From: Candidatus Saccharimonadota bacterium
GTDB lineage: Bacteria > Patescibacteriota > Saccharimonadia > Saccharimonadales > Saccharimonadaceae
Direction of reading: 5' to 3'
NCBI GenBank assembly: GCA_017437945.1
Contig: JAFRWP010000005.1
Location: 124,001 to 188,000, forward strand
Length of the DNA stretch: 64,000 nucleotides
Numbering within the stretch: the stretch's first letter is position 1; every line of letters starts with the position of its first letter. The position numbers and the translations under genes were made by a program. Shown here one piece after another: positions 9,104 through 16,185 of the stretch. The notes below the pieces were generated by a model. That model made no database searches. It was not told where the DNA came from and saw only the letters and a program-made list of their open reading frames with translations.

Positions 9104-11532
9104 TAGAGTTCTCCCCAATCTTTACCGGTGGTGGCGTCGACAGCGAGCTTGACTGGTAGTTCTGGCGCGACGCTTTCCATTTTTTCGATTAATAATTGTT
9201 TGACTTCTTCGACTTGCTGGTCAAAACATTCAATAATGAGCGAATCGTGAATCTGCAAGATAATTTGCGCGCCTTTTGGCAACGCTTGGCTGACGGCGAG
9301 CATGGCTTTCTTCATCAGGTCGGCTTCAGTGCCCTGAATCGGCATGTTGGCAGCGGCGCGTTCGGCGGCAGCGCGGACGAGATAGTTTGGTGCGGACAAA
9401 TCTGGGCACGGGCGGCGGCGGCCAAACATCGTTTCGACGTAGCCATTCTTGCGGCCGCTCGCGAGAGTGTCGTCGAGGTATTTGCGGATTGGCGCACGTA
9501 GTTTGAAGTAATCTTCGATGAACTGTTTAGCCTCGTAAAAACTCATGTCGGCGGCGTCGGCGAGCCCTTTTGGACTCATGCCATAGAGTACGCCGAAGTT
9601 GATAACTTTGGCGGCGCGGCGCTGAGCTTTGGTGACTTCTTCCATGGGAACATGGAAGGCGTCCGCGGCGGTCTTGGTGTGAATATCCAGACCAGCATTG
9701 AAATCATCAATGAGTTTTTGGTCGCCAGCGAGGGCGGCAGCGAGACGTAGCTCGAACTGGGCATAATCGGCGGAGACGAATGTCTTCCCTTTTTCGGCGA
9801 CAAAACAATTGCGAATGCGTTTGCCGTCTTCGCTTCTGACTGGGATATTTTGGAGATTCGGGTTAATGCTAGAGAGGCGGCCAGTGGCGGTCACGTCCTG
9901 GGTATAAGTGGTGTGGATGCGGTCGTATTTATCTGCGAGGCCTGGGAGTGGCGTAACGTAAGTAGTAAGAAGTTTATTAACCTCGCGGTAGCGTTCAATC
10001 TTCTCGATAATCGGGTGGAATTCGCGGAGCTTGTCGAGCTCTTTAGCGCCAGTTGAATAGGCACGCTGGGTTTTCTTGATGCCTTTAGTTGGCAGCTGGA
10101 GAGTGTCGAAAAGAATTTCGGAAAGCTGGATTGGCGAGTTAACGTTAAAGCTTTTGCCGGCGAGTTGGTAGATTTGCGCTTCGAGTTCTTTGGTTTCGGC
10201 AGAAAACTCGCGTTCGAGAGCTTTGAAGCGATTATGGTCGATTTTGACGCCAGCCTCCTCCATGCCGTAAAGCACTGGAATAAGCGGCAGGTCGAGCTCG
10301 GTAGCGACTTTTTCAAGCTGGGGCAAAATGGATAGACGTTGTTTCTGATAAACGTAGTCACCTTTTGGATCACTCAGGTCGACGAGGCTAAGTTGAGTGC
10401 TTTTGCGGGCAAGTGGATCCAACAAAAATTCGACTTGGCCAAGATCCCAATATGGACGACCGGCAAGAATTTCCTTCGCGAGCTTTGGATGCTCGTGCAT
10501 GTCTTGTTTAACGTTATAAGATAAGTACAAGTTTTCGGGAATTTCGACTTTTATATCTGGAATCGTTGTATTTTCTACAACGTTTTTGGCGGGCTCATCG
10601 GCGGGTTTTTCAGGTATTGTTGTAGTTTTTACAACAGGTTTAAGGCTGGTTCCGGGAAATAATTTGACGAATTTGCGTAGCAAAGAATTAAATTGGAGCT
10701 TTTTCAGTGCTTCGACGACTTTGTCTTTATTAAAATCGGCTAGCTTGGTGGCTTGCGGGTCGAATTCGAGCGGTGCATCGAACTGAATTTGAGCGAGTTG
10801 CTTGGAGATGAACGCGAGCTCACGGCCGGCAATGAGTTTTTGACCGGTGGAGCCGCCGACTTCTTCGACGTGATCGTAGAGATTTTCGAGCGTGCCGTAT
10901 TCTTGAAGAAGTTTGACGGCTCCTTTTTCGCCGATGCCAGGTACGCCCGGAATGTTGTCCGAGGAATCGCCCTTTAGTGACTTGAGATCGAGAAACTGGT
11001 CTTTTTTAAGGCCGTACTTCTCTTCTACGGCGGCGATATCAAAAGCGGAAACGTCGGAAAAACCACGTTTGAGCTGATACATTTTGATGTGTTCGTCGAC
11101 AATCTGGAGCATATCGAGGTCGCCGGAAATAATCTCGGCGCGGACGCCGGCGGCTTGGGCTTTGCGCGCGAGGGTACCGATAATATCATCAGCCTCATAA
11201 TCATCAAATTCATAGAGCGGGATATGAAATGCTTCGAGTAGCTCCATGAGATATGGAATTTGAGCGTAAAAATCTGGCGGAGCTGGTTTGCGGTTGGCTT
11301 TATAGTCGGCGTAAATTGCGCGACGGCGACGGATGTTGGTTTTGGATTTATCCCAAGCTACGGCGATATATTCTGGTTGCAGTTTCTCGATAATTTCGAT
11401 GAGCATACTGGCAAAGCCGTATACGCCACCAGTTGGTGTGCCGTCGGGGAGCGAAAGATGCCCCATGGCATAATAACCGCGATAAAAGACGCTTTTGCCG
11501 TCAATAATAGTAAGATTTTCCCGTTCGTCCAT
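9103..11532 (-). CDS. polA: DNA polymerase I without a functional proofreading domain
   Basis: 809 residues. An N-terminal 5'-3' flap exonuclease domain (1-290; DDYEADDIIGTLA, SGDLDMLQ, GDSSDNIPGVPGIG) precedes a short, linker-rich middle (300-420) in which no DxE proofreading motif is found, then an A-family polymerase domain (from about 420). Motif A reads DYAQFELR (usual DYSQIELR), motif B RRAAKVINFGVLYG is canonical, and motif C reads QIHDSLIIE, with Ser after the catalytic Asp instead of Glu. It fills gaps and processes Okazaki fragments. The -10 box TATACT (11539-11544) sits 6 nt before the ATG: leaderless. Confidence 0.97.
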   Translation of the reverse strand: MDERENLTIIDGKSVFYRGYYAMGHLSLPDGTPTGGVYGFASMLIEIIEKLQPEYIAVAWDKSKTNIRRRRAIYADYKANRKPAPPDFYAQIPYLMELLEAFHIPLYEFDDYEADDIIGTLARKAQAAGVRAEIISGDLDMLQIVDEHIKMYQLKRGFSDVSAFDIAAVEEKYGLKKDQFLDLKSLKGDSSDNIPGVPGIGEKGAVKLLQEYGTLENLYDHVEEVGGSTGQKLIAGRELAFISKQLAQIQFDAPLEFDPQATKLADFNKDKVVEALKKLQFNSLLRKFVKLFPGTSLKPVVKTTTIPEKPADEPAKNVVENTTIPDIKVEIPENLYLSYNVKQDMHEHPKLAKEILAGRPYWDLGQVEFLLDPLARKSTQLSLVDLSDPKGDYVYQKQRLSILPQLEKVATELDLPLIPVLYGMEEAGVKIDHNRFKALEREFSAETKELEAQIYQLAGKSFNVNSPIQLSEILFDTLQLPTKGIKKTQRAYSTGAKELDKLREFHPIIEKIERYREVNKLLTTYVTPLPGLADKYDRIHTTYTQDVTATGRLSSINPNLQNIPVRSEDGKRIRNCFVAEKGKTFVSADYAQFELRLAAALAGDQKLIDDFNAGLDIHTKTAADAFHVPMEEVTKAQRRAAKVINFGVLYGMSPKGLADAADMSFYEAKQFIEDYFKLRAPIRKYLDDTLASGRKNGYVETMFGRRRPCPDLSAPNYLVRAAAERAAANMPIQGTEADLMKKAMLAVSQALPKGAQIILQIHDSLIIECFDQQVEEVKQLLIEKMESVAPELPVKLAVDATTGKDWGEL

Positions 11533-11548
11533 AGTATTAGTATATCAG

Positions 11549-12769
11549 TTAGGACAGAGAGTGGTCGAGATAACGGACGGAGCCAAATGGGATTTTAGTC
11601 TTAACATGATCGGTGCCGCAAGAATCGGCGGCATGAATGGTGCGAGCACCAAAACGGAGATTGATGTGGTCGCTGGCGAGGCAAAGACTTTCGCGGCGGT
11701 CGTCGGCGGTATGCCAAAAACTTGGCTGCGGGTCAGGTGAATCTTGTAGTTTATAGAGAGTAACGCCAATAATGCGGGCGGGTGATGGTAGCTCGGCGAA
11801 TAGCTTCATGGCGATGCGGCAAATATCGGCATCGGTATTAAAAGCGGACTTTTCAATAAGGCTTTTATGATAGTAGACATCGTCATAACCGTAAACCCAG
11901 ACAAAGGCACCACGAGCGTAGAGGCTTTTGCTGCGGAGACGGTAGCCAACATCTTCGGCGAGATGAAAAATACGTGCGGCGGTTTCTTGACGAGTGAGAT
12001 TGCGGCTCTCCATGACATATTGGCGGCCGACTGATTTGATGCCGTAATCGACATCATCGACTTCGATGCCGCGAAGACGTTGATACCATTTGTGGCCATC
12101 GATGCTTTTGCAGACGAGCTTAACGAGGGTTTCTTCATCGGCGTCTAAGAATTGGAGTGGCGTAAAAATACTGACGGCGTTGAGGCGTTTCTCCATGCGG
12201 ACATTAATGCCGGGCAGGTCGGTGAGCTTGAGTGTGGCGAAGATGGCGCGCTGGTTTTCGGGCGTGATTTCATCCAGACCGTCTGGCTTGTGTAGTTCCC
12301 CGGCGAGTTTTGCGAGGAAGCGATTGCTGGCAATGCCAACATTGCAGCGCATCCAGTCGCCGACTTCATTGAGGAGGCGGTCTTTGATTTCACGGCCAAT
12401 TTCGTAGCGGTCACGGGTGCGCAAATGCTCGGGCGCCTGTTTGAGATCAATGATGCCTTCATCGATGGACTTCATGACGACGCGGGCGGAATAATCCTGC
12501 ATAATGCTGCGGAGTTTTTCGTGCACAAAGATATATTTGCTGGGCTCAGTCTCGGCGAAAATAATATCTGGACAGATAGCCTCAGCCTCACGGCGGCGCA
12601 TGCCAACTTTGACGCCGCGCCATTTGGCCTCGTAGCTGGCAGCAATAATGCAAGCGTTGGGCGTGATGCGGTTGGTAATAGCGACGGGGCGGCCACGAAG
12701 CATGGGGCGAGCTTGTTGCTCGATGGTGGCGAAACAGGAATTGAGATCGATAAATAGCGTGTCATTCAT
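11549..12769 (-). CDS. Y-family DNA polymerase (DinB/UmuC superfamily)
   Basis: 406 residues. Translesion polymerases insert nucleotides opposite damaged bases. The palm motifs are visible: LFIDLNSCFATIE near the start, SYEAKWRGVKVGM, and SIDEGIIDL (usual SIDEAFLD) with the catalytic Asp-Glu pair. A helix-hairpin-helix follows (LPGINVRMEKRL), then a little-finger domain. I see no clear clamp-binding motif at the C-terminus. It overlaps the preceding small gene by 8 bases, so the two are translationally coupled. DinB, UvrX and UmuC subgroups cannot be separated by eye. Confidence 0.93.
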   Translation of the reverse strand: MNDTLFIDLNSCFATIEQQARPMLRGRPVAITNRITPNACIIAASYEAKWRGVKVGMRRREAEAICPDIIFAETEPSKYIFVHEKLRSIMQDYSARVVMKSIDEGIIDLKQAPEHLRTRDRYEIGREIKDRLLNEVGDWMRCNVGIASNRFLAKLAGELHKPDGLDEITPENQRAIFATLKLTDLPGINVRMEKRLNAVSIFTPLQFLDADEETLVKLVCKSIDGHKWYQRLRGIEVDDVDYGIKSVGRQYVMESRNLTRQETAARIFHLAEDVGYRLRSKSLYARGAFVWVYGYDDVYYHKSLIEKSAFNTDADICRIAMKLFAELPSPARIIGVTLYKLQDSPDPQPSFWHTADDRRESLCLASDHINLRFGARTIHAADSCGTDHVKTKIPFGSVRYLDHSLS

Positions 12770-13046
12770 AGTGGTCGCCCTCGAATTCTAGATACCAGTT
12801 AAGCGAGTCGGCGTCGAGCGTGATGCGATAATCGGTTGCGCCGTCAGTGACGTCGAAAGCATAAACCGTGCGCAGGCCGTCGTATTTGGGGTGCACGAGG
12901 CCGACTTTTTCGATAGTCACTTCCCTGCCTGTATCGGTGCGAAAAGCGATAGGGCGACAATGACCAAGAATGGAGCGCGCAAAAGTGGCATCGACCTCGA
13001 TGGGTTCATGTAGACTGGTTTGTTCGGAAGAAGAAGTTTGATTCAT
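12762..13046 (-). CDS. Small partner of the Y-family polymerase (YolD-like position)
   Basis: 94 residues, acidic, no membrane segment. It precedes and overlaps the polymerase gene in the way that YolD-type proteins accompany UvrX-like polymerases in Firmicutes. The sequence (SILGHCRPIAF, then YDGLRTVYAFDV, then DYRITLDADSLNWY) is consistent with a small beta-rich fold, but I cannot assign it to the YolD family from sequence alone. The ribosome binding site is AAAGGAT. A structured leader of about 105 nt precedes it. Confidence 0.8.
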   Translation of the reverse strand: MNQTSSSEQTSLHEPIEVDATFARSILGHCRPIAFRTDTGREVTIEKVGLVHPKYDGLRTVYAFDVTDGATDYRITLDADSLNWYLEFEGDHYE

Positions 13047-13152
13047 AAAAATCCTTTACTGATTGCGGTTGATAGATTGTGGGTGACGCAATATTGGCGT
13101 CGGATAATTATGAATCAGAGTCAGGGGCCGAAGCATGACTCGATTAATTAAA
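13047..13152 (-). promoter_or_regulatory. Structured leader of the polymerase operon
   Basis: The untranslated leader between the extended -10 (TGCTATAAT, around 13154-13162) and the 94-residue gene contains two potential hairpins: GAGTCA/TGACTC with a 12-nt loop and GACGC/GCGTC with a 7-nt loop. No oligo-T follows, so these are not plain terminators. Confidence 0.4.
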
Positions 13153-13162
13153 TTATAGCATG

Positions 13163-13203
13163 AAAAATGCTCGTCCGTATGCACGATGAGTGCGGGGCGA
13201 GCA
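13163..13203 (-). terminator. Terminator of the zinc-ribbon gene
   Basis: On the minus strand GCTCG pairs with CGAGC (13169-13173 with 13198-13202), with an inner GCAC/GTGC stem, followed by ATTTTT. The polymerase-operon promoter begins right behind it. Confidence 0.7.
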
Positions 13204-13219
13204 AATATGGAATGATGTC

Positions 13220-13432
13220 TTAGCCGGGCTTAATTCTGCCGGAAGCCTGAAGATAGGCTTTACAACTGGGGCAGTAGGTTTCCCAAACTGGGATACTTCT
13301 GCCACAACCATTGGCACATTGTCTATAAGTCCGGTTTGCGGTGAAATAGCTTCTGCAATTATCACAGTAACCACCTGTGAGCATCTTCAGCTCGCCGCAG
13401 TGCTGACATCTTCCAAAGCCGTTGTCCGCCAT
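13220..13432 (-). CDS. Small double zinc-ribbon protein
   Basis: 70 residues with two metal-binding modules: CQHC...CDNC and CANGC...CPSC. Short zinc ribbons of this type mediate protein or nucleic-acid contacts; no specific role can be read. The ATG is preceded by GGGAGGTGAC, an excellent ribosome binding site. Its promoter TTGCAG-17-TATAAT (13477-13505) is back to back with that of the plus-strand SH3 gene at 13614. Confidence 0.85.
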   Translation of the reverse strand: MADNGFGRCQHCGELKMLTGGYCDNCRSYFTANRTYRQCANGCGRSIPVWETYCPSCKAYLQASGRIKPG

Positions 13433-13476
13433 TCATGTCACCTCCCTCCCGGTAATTTTGAATGCGGAACAGATGG

Positions 13477-13545
13477 ATTATACCACTTGACAATATCGCC
13501 TGCAAGCGTGAGCGAGTTGACTAATTTGGTTTGATATTGTATAAT
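13477..13545. promoter_or_regulatory. Divergent promoter pair
   Basis: Minus strand: TTGCAG (13500-13505), 17 bp, TATAAT (13477-13482), for the zinc-ribbon gene. Plus strand: TTGACT (13517-13522), 17 bp, TATAAT (13540-13545), for the gene at 13614. The -35 boxes lie 11 bp apart. Confidence 0.8.
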
Positions 13546-13613
13546 AGTACTGCTTCGTAATAAGGCGAGGTGTATTTTTTACAGTCAGATGAATGATAGG
13601 GGGTTAAGAACCA

Positions 13614-14309
13614 ATGAAAAAGGCACTGGCTTTCGCTCTGGCGATAATGACTCTGTTCTGTTTCTCTGTTACCTACGGCGAGGGGGCCGAGGCGAGGGAG
13701 GTTGGCGATACGGCCACTCCCTGCATGGTGAATGCTAACCGCGTCAATGAACGCGTTGGTCCCGGCAAAAGATTCAAGTCTGTCGGCCAACACGACAAAG
13801 GCGAGGTCCTGGACGTAATCGATATGTCTGGTACCTGGTGGCAACTGGCGAACGGCAATTACATGCACTCGAAGTATTTGACGAAGATGTGCGAAAATGA
13901 TGGCGATCCGGATGTGGAGTTTATCGTCGAAGAAGATGGTACCGATGCGGATATCCAGGATATCGAAGTGCCGGTAGCGCCAATCCAGACCGAAAAGGAC
14001 CCTGAACAGGAAGAAGCCGGTTTGGCGCGCAGAATGAATTTCGCATGTGCGCTTTCTGGCACAGACAAGGAAGAGGTTGTCTCCAAGACTCATAACTGTG
14101 TTCTCTTGATTACGCGCGAACAATGTATCGAGTGCTACCAGAATGATCAGCTGGTGCTGAAAATTCAGCTGGTGCTCTCGGTGCCCTACGCGAAGTTCGC
14201 GGTTACGGAACAGAAAGGCGCAATGTATGAGGTGCGTTACATCCGTGATGTCATGAATCTGGTTCTGAGTCATTCGACCGACGACAGCTATTTCGTCGTA
14301 ATTGACTAA
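13614..14309 (+). CDS. Exported SH3-like protein with a YkuD-like tail (trio member A)
   Basis: 231 residues. A signal peptide (MKKALAFALAIMTLFCFSVTYG) is followed by a bacterial SH3-like domain at about 35-95 (VNANRVNERVGPG, WWQLANGNYM), an acidic linker, and a C-terminal part (NCVLLITREQCIECYQND to SYFVVID). The start and end of this tail resemble an L,D-transpeptidase (YkuD) domain, but the HGxx...SHGCxR catalytic core is absent. It is probably a wall- or surface-associated binding protein. GGGGG lies 10 nt before the ATG, and the promoter is TTGACT-17-TATAAT. Codon use is visibly richer in G/C-ending codons than in neighbours such as polA. Confidence 0.85.
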   Translation: MKKALAFALAIMTLFCFSVTYGEGAEAREVGDTATPCMVNANRVNERVGPGKRFKSVGQHDKGEVLDVIDMSGTWWQLANGNYMHSKYLTKMCENDGDPDVEFIVEEDGTDADIQDIEVPVAPIQTEKDPEQEEAGLARRMNFACALSGTDKEEVVSKTHNCVLLITREQCIECYQNDQLVLKIQLVLSVPYAKFAVTEQKGAMYEVRYIRDVMNLVLSHSTDDSYFVVID

Positions 14310-14310
14310 C

Positions 14311-14337
14311 GTGCGCCCCCTGCGTGGGGCCGTTTTT
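14311..14337 (+). terminator. Terminator of SH3 gene A
   Basis: GCCCC (14315-14319), loop, GGGGC (14326-14330), then a T run. Confidence 0.75.
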
Positions 14338-14352
14338 AATGCTTGTGTTTTC

Positions 14353-14409
14353 TTGACTTTCTTTGTGTTTTGTGCTATAATGATAGACACTTCACAAAGG
14401 GGTGGAGTG
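14353..14409 (+). promoter_or_regulatory. Promoter and 5' hairpin of SH3 gene B
   Basis: TTGACT (14353-14358), 17 bp, TATAAT (14376-14381). The predicted mRNA start coincides with an 8-bp stem: CACTTCAC (14388-14395) with GTGGAGTG (14402-14409), one G:U pair. Confidence 0.75.
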
Positions 14410-14443
14410 CACTTTCAAGAATATGGGATAAGGGGGATGTTCT

Positions 14444-14746
14444 ATGAAGCTGTTTATCACGGTGGCAATTGGCCTGGTGATGCTGGGGACGATCGCGATG
14501 GTGGTTGCGGTGCTCTGGCATGATAAGCGGAGCCCGATTGTAACCTGTTTCGTGATTGCGGATAATGCCCCGGTCTACAACAATCCTGGCCGAGAATTCA
14601 AGGCAGTGCGCGAAGATGTGCACGGCATGGTCAATGTGGTTGGTCGCGTGGGCGACTGGTATAAGCTGGTAGACGGCACTTACATGCCGGCCTATTGCTT
14701 AACTCCGGCACGCGCTGGCGAATACCCAAAAGAACTGAAGGAATGA
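14444..14746 (+). CDS. Membrane-anchored SH3-like protein (trio member B)
   Basis: 100 residues: one N-terminal membrane helix (LFITVAIGLVMLGTIAMVVAVLW) followed by an SH3-like domain (FVIADNAPVYNNPG, then VGDWYKLVDGTYMPAYCL). The motif WxxLxxGxYM matches members A and C. It lacks the C-terminal tail of the other two. The ribosome binding site is AGGGGG. It would present a single SH3 fold outside the membrane; ligands are unknown, peptidoglycan peptides being the usual guess for SH3b domains. Confidence 0.85.
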   Translation: MKLFITVAIGLVMLGTIAMVVAVLWHDKRSPIVTCFVIADNAPVYNNPGREFKAVREDVHGMVNVVGRVGDWYKLVDGTYMPAYCLTPARAGEYPKELKE

Positions 14747-14763
14747 TCCCATTTTACAAAAAA

Positions 14764-14815
14764 GCGGTCCTCGCAAGGGGCCGCTATTGACTTTTTAAAG
14801 AGATTATGCTATAAT
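14764..14815 (+). promoter_or_regulatory. Overlapping terminator and promoter between SH3 genes B and C
   Basis: The terminator stem GCGGTCC/GGGCCGC (14764-14784) is followed within 3 nt by TTGACT (14787-14792) of the next promoter, whose spacer T run doubles as the terminator tail. TATAAT is at 14810-14815 after 17 bp. A hairpin TCTCAC/GTGAGA (14826-14843) begins near the predicted mRNA start. Confidence 0.7.
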
Positions 14816-14879
14816 GGTGTTATGGTCTCACAATCAGGTGAGATGTGTGTTAAAAACGATAAAATTGGGGGGAATTTTG

Positions 14880-15668
14880 ATGAAAAAGTGGTTCCTGATA
14901 CTGATGGCTCTGGCCGTGCTGATGGCCGGCCTGATGACGACTGCGGCCGCGGAAGGCGTTTCGACCGAAGAAGACGATGAGATCGTCGAATGGGTTGACC
15001 TGGACGAAGAAGATGAAGAGCTCCTCGAGTGGGTTGATTTGGACCTGGACGAGGATGTGGACTTCGACCAGAATGACCTGGACGATGAAGAGATTATCGA
15101 ATGGGTTGACCTGGATGCGGACCAGCTGGTTTTTTCGGAAGTTTGCTGCGAAGTGCTCGAGGATACTTTCGAGCTGAGTAAGCCCGAAGAAGGTGCGCCA
15201 ATCTCTGGCGGTTACTACAAGGGTGATCTTATCTCGGCCGTGGATATCTCCGGAGACTTCTGGCTGCTCGCAAACGGCAACTATGTGTCGGCCGATGTGG
15301 TGAAAATCTACAATGAGGACGACATTCCGGGTGAAACGGAAGCAAGAACGGTTATCAATCCGCGGAATCCGCGGGATGTAAAACTGGTGCTGGCGCCGAT
15401 TGCGACCGACGTCGAAGGTATCGCCGAGGAATATCATTCTGTAATCGTCTACTGTTGGTCTGATCGGCGGATTCGTGTGTTCAAGTATGGCATCGAGACG
15501 CTCGAGGTCAACCTGGAGGATGCGACCTGGATTTCTCCGGTCTTCCCCGCCTGGACGATTACTGAAAACTTCACGGAAGAAGGCACTGGCGCCGTTGGCG
15601 TCGATGGCCTGATGGAAACCATTTTTCAGTATTCGTTGCCGGGAAGTTATTTGGTGATCTTCCCGTAA
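14880..15668 (+). CDS. Exported SH3-like protein with acidic EWVDLD repeats (trio member C)
   Basis: 262 residues. A signal peptide (KKWFLILMALAVLMAGLMTTAAA) precedes a very acidic region with three copies of an EWVDLD motif (about residues 33-80), then an SH3-like domain (GDFWLLANGNYVSADVV) and a tail (YHSVIVYCWSDRRIRVF to GSYLVIFP) that parallels member A. The tail lacks the catalytic Cys of L,D-transpeptidases. GGGGGG precedes the ATG by 7 nt; this ATG is preferred over the upstream ATG at 14821, which would fall before the hairpin. Surface role inferred. Confidence 0.85.
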   Translation: MKKWFLILMALAVLMAGLMTTAAAEGVSTEEDDEIVEWVDLDEEDEELLEWVDLDLDEDVDFDQNDLDDEEIIEWVDLDADQLVFSEVCCEVLEDTFELSKPEEGAPISGGYYKGDLISAVDISGDFWLLANGNYVSADVVKIYNEDDIPGETEARTVINPRNPRDVKLVLAPIATDVEGIAEEYHSVIVYCWSDRRIRVFKYGIETLEVNLEDATWISPVFPAWTITENFTEEGTGAVGVDGLMETIFQYSLPGSYLVIFP

Positions 15669-15687
15669 ATAAAAAATACCGATCGAT

Positions 15688-15714
15688 GCGCCCGGGCTGC
15701 CTGGGCGCTTTTTT
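15688..15714 (+). terminator. Terminator of SH3 gene C
   Basis: GCGCCCGGG with CCTGGGCGC (one G:U pair, loop CTG), then TTTTTT. Confidence 0.85.
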
Positions 15715-15719
15715 ATTGC

Positions 15720-15725
15720 TATAAT
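15720..15725 (+). promoter_or_regulatory. -10 box that decides a start
   Basis: TATAAT lies directly against the first ATG (15726) and exactly 6 nt before the second ATG (15732). Transcription should begin at the second ATG, which makes it the real, leaderless start. Confidence 0.6.
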
Positions 15726-15731
15726 ATGGTT

Positions 15732-16184
15732 ATGACAAAATCCTATCAGGAGTTAGTTGAGGAGGGGCACAAAAAGAAGCATGCGCCGGCGCCAAAGAAA
15801 CAGCCGGAAAAGATTTGGGGCTTTACGTTCGCTAGCTTTTTGGGGGTGCTAGCGGTCTTTGTAGTGAAGTTTTTGGTGGATTTCTTGTTGATTCCGAAGC
15901 TTTTTCCAGATTTCTTCCCGATTAGCTGGCCGGCGGTAGGTATTTGGCTGGCCTCGACGGCGCTGTTTGTCGTGATAGGTATGCAGTTTATTTCTCGATT
16001 AAGTTATTTTTATATGGCGGCGGCAATTCTTTATGGCATACTGGTGCTGATCTGGCCAATGGGGGTTTACGGTACTACCGAAACCGCGCCGATTGTGATA
16101 GCGGTGCTTTCGGGGGTGCTAATTGATTTGATTTCGCAGGCAATATTATGGATTTATATCGGTATAGGTTTTATAACGATGTAA
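15732..16184 (+). CDS. Small membrane protein, four or five helices
   Basis: 150 residues. A charged cytosolic N-terminus (KKKHAPAPKKQPEK) is followed by hydrophobic helices at about 30-50, 60-85, 90-110 and 125-150. No motif is recognised. The start follows from the -10 box at 15720-15725. It converges on the helicase gene with 1 base between the stops. Confidence 0.75.
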   Translation: MTKSYQELVEEGHKKKHAPAPKKQPEKIWGFTFASFLGVLAVFVVKFLVDFLLIPKLFPDFFPISWPAVGIWLASTALFVVIGMQFISRLSYFYMAAAILYGILVLIWPMGVYGTTETAPIVIAVLSGVLIDLISQAILWIYIGIGFITM

Positions 16185-16185
16185 T

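Noticed and set aside
13521-14390. Long minus-strand frame (289 codons) opposite the first SH3 gene
   Set aside because: It has no start signals and composition typical of a reverse-strand shadow; the plus-strand gene has signal peptide, promoter and terminator.
14764-14815. Riboswitch upstream of SH3 gene C
   Set aside because: The stem is followed by a T run and directly by the next -35 box; a terminator-promoter overlap explains it fully.
14850-15437. Minus-strand frame opposite SH3 gene C
   Set aside because: Antisense shadow created by the Asp/Glu-rich codons; rich in Phe, Val and His in an unstructured pattern, no ribosome binding site.
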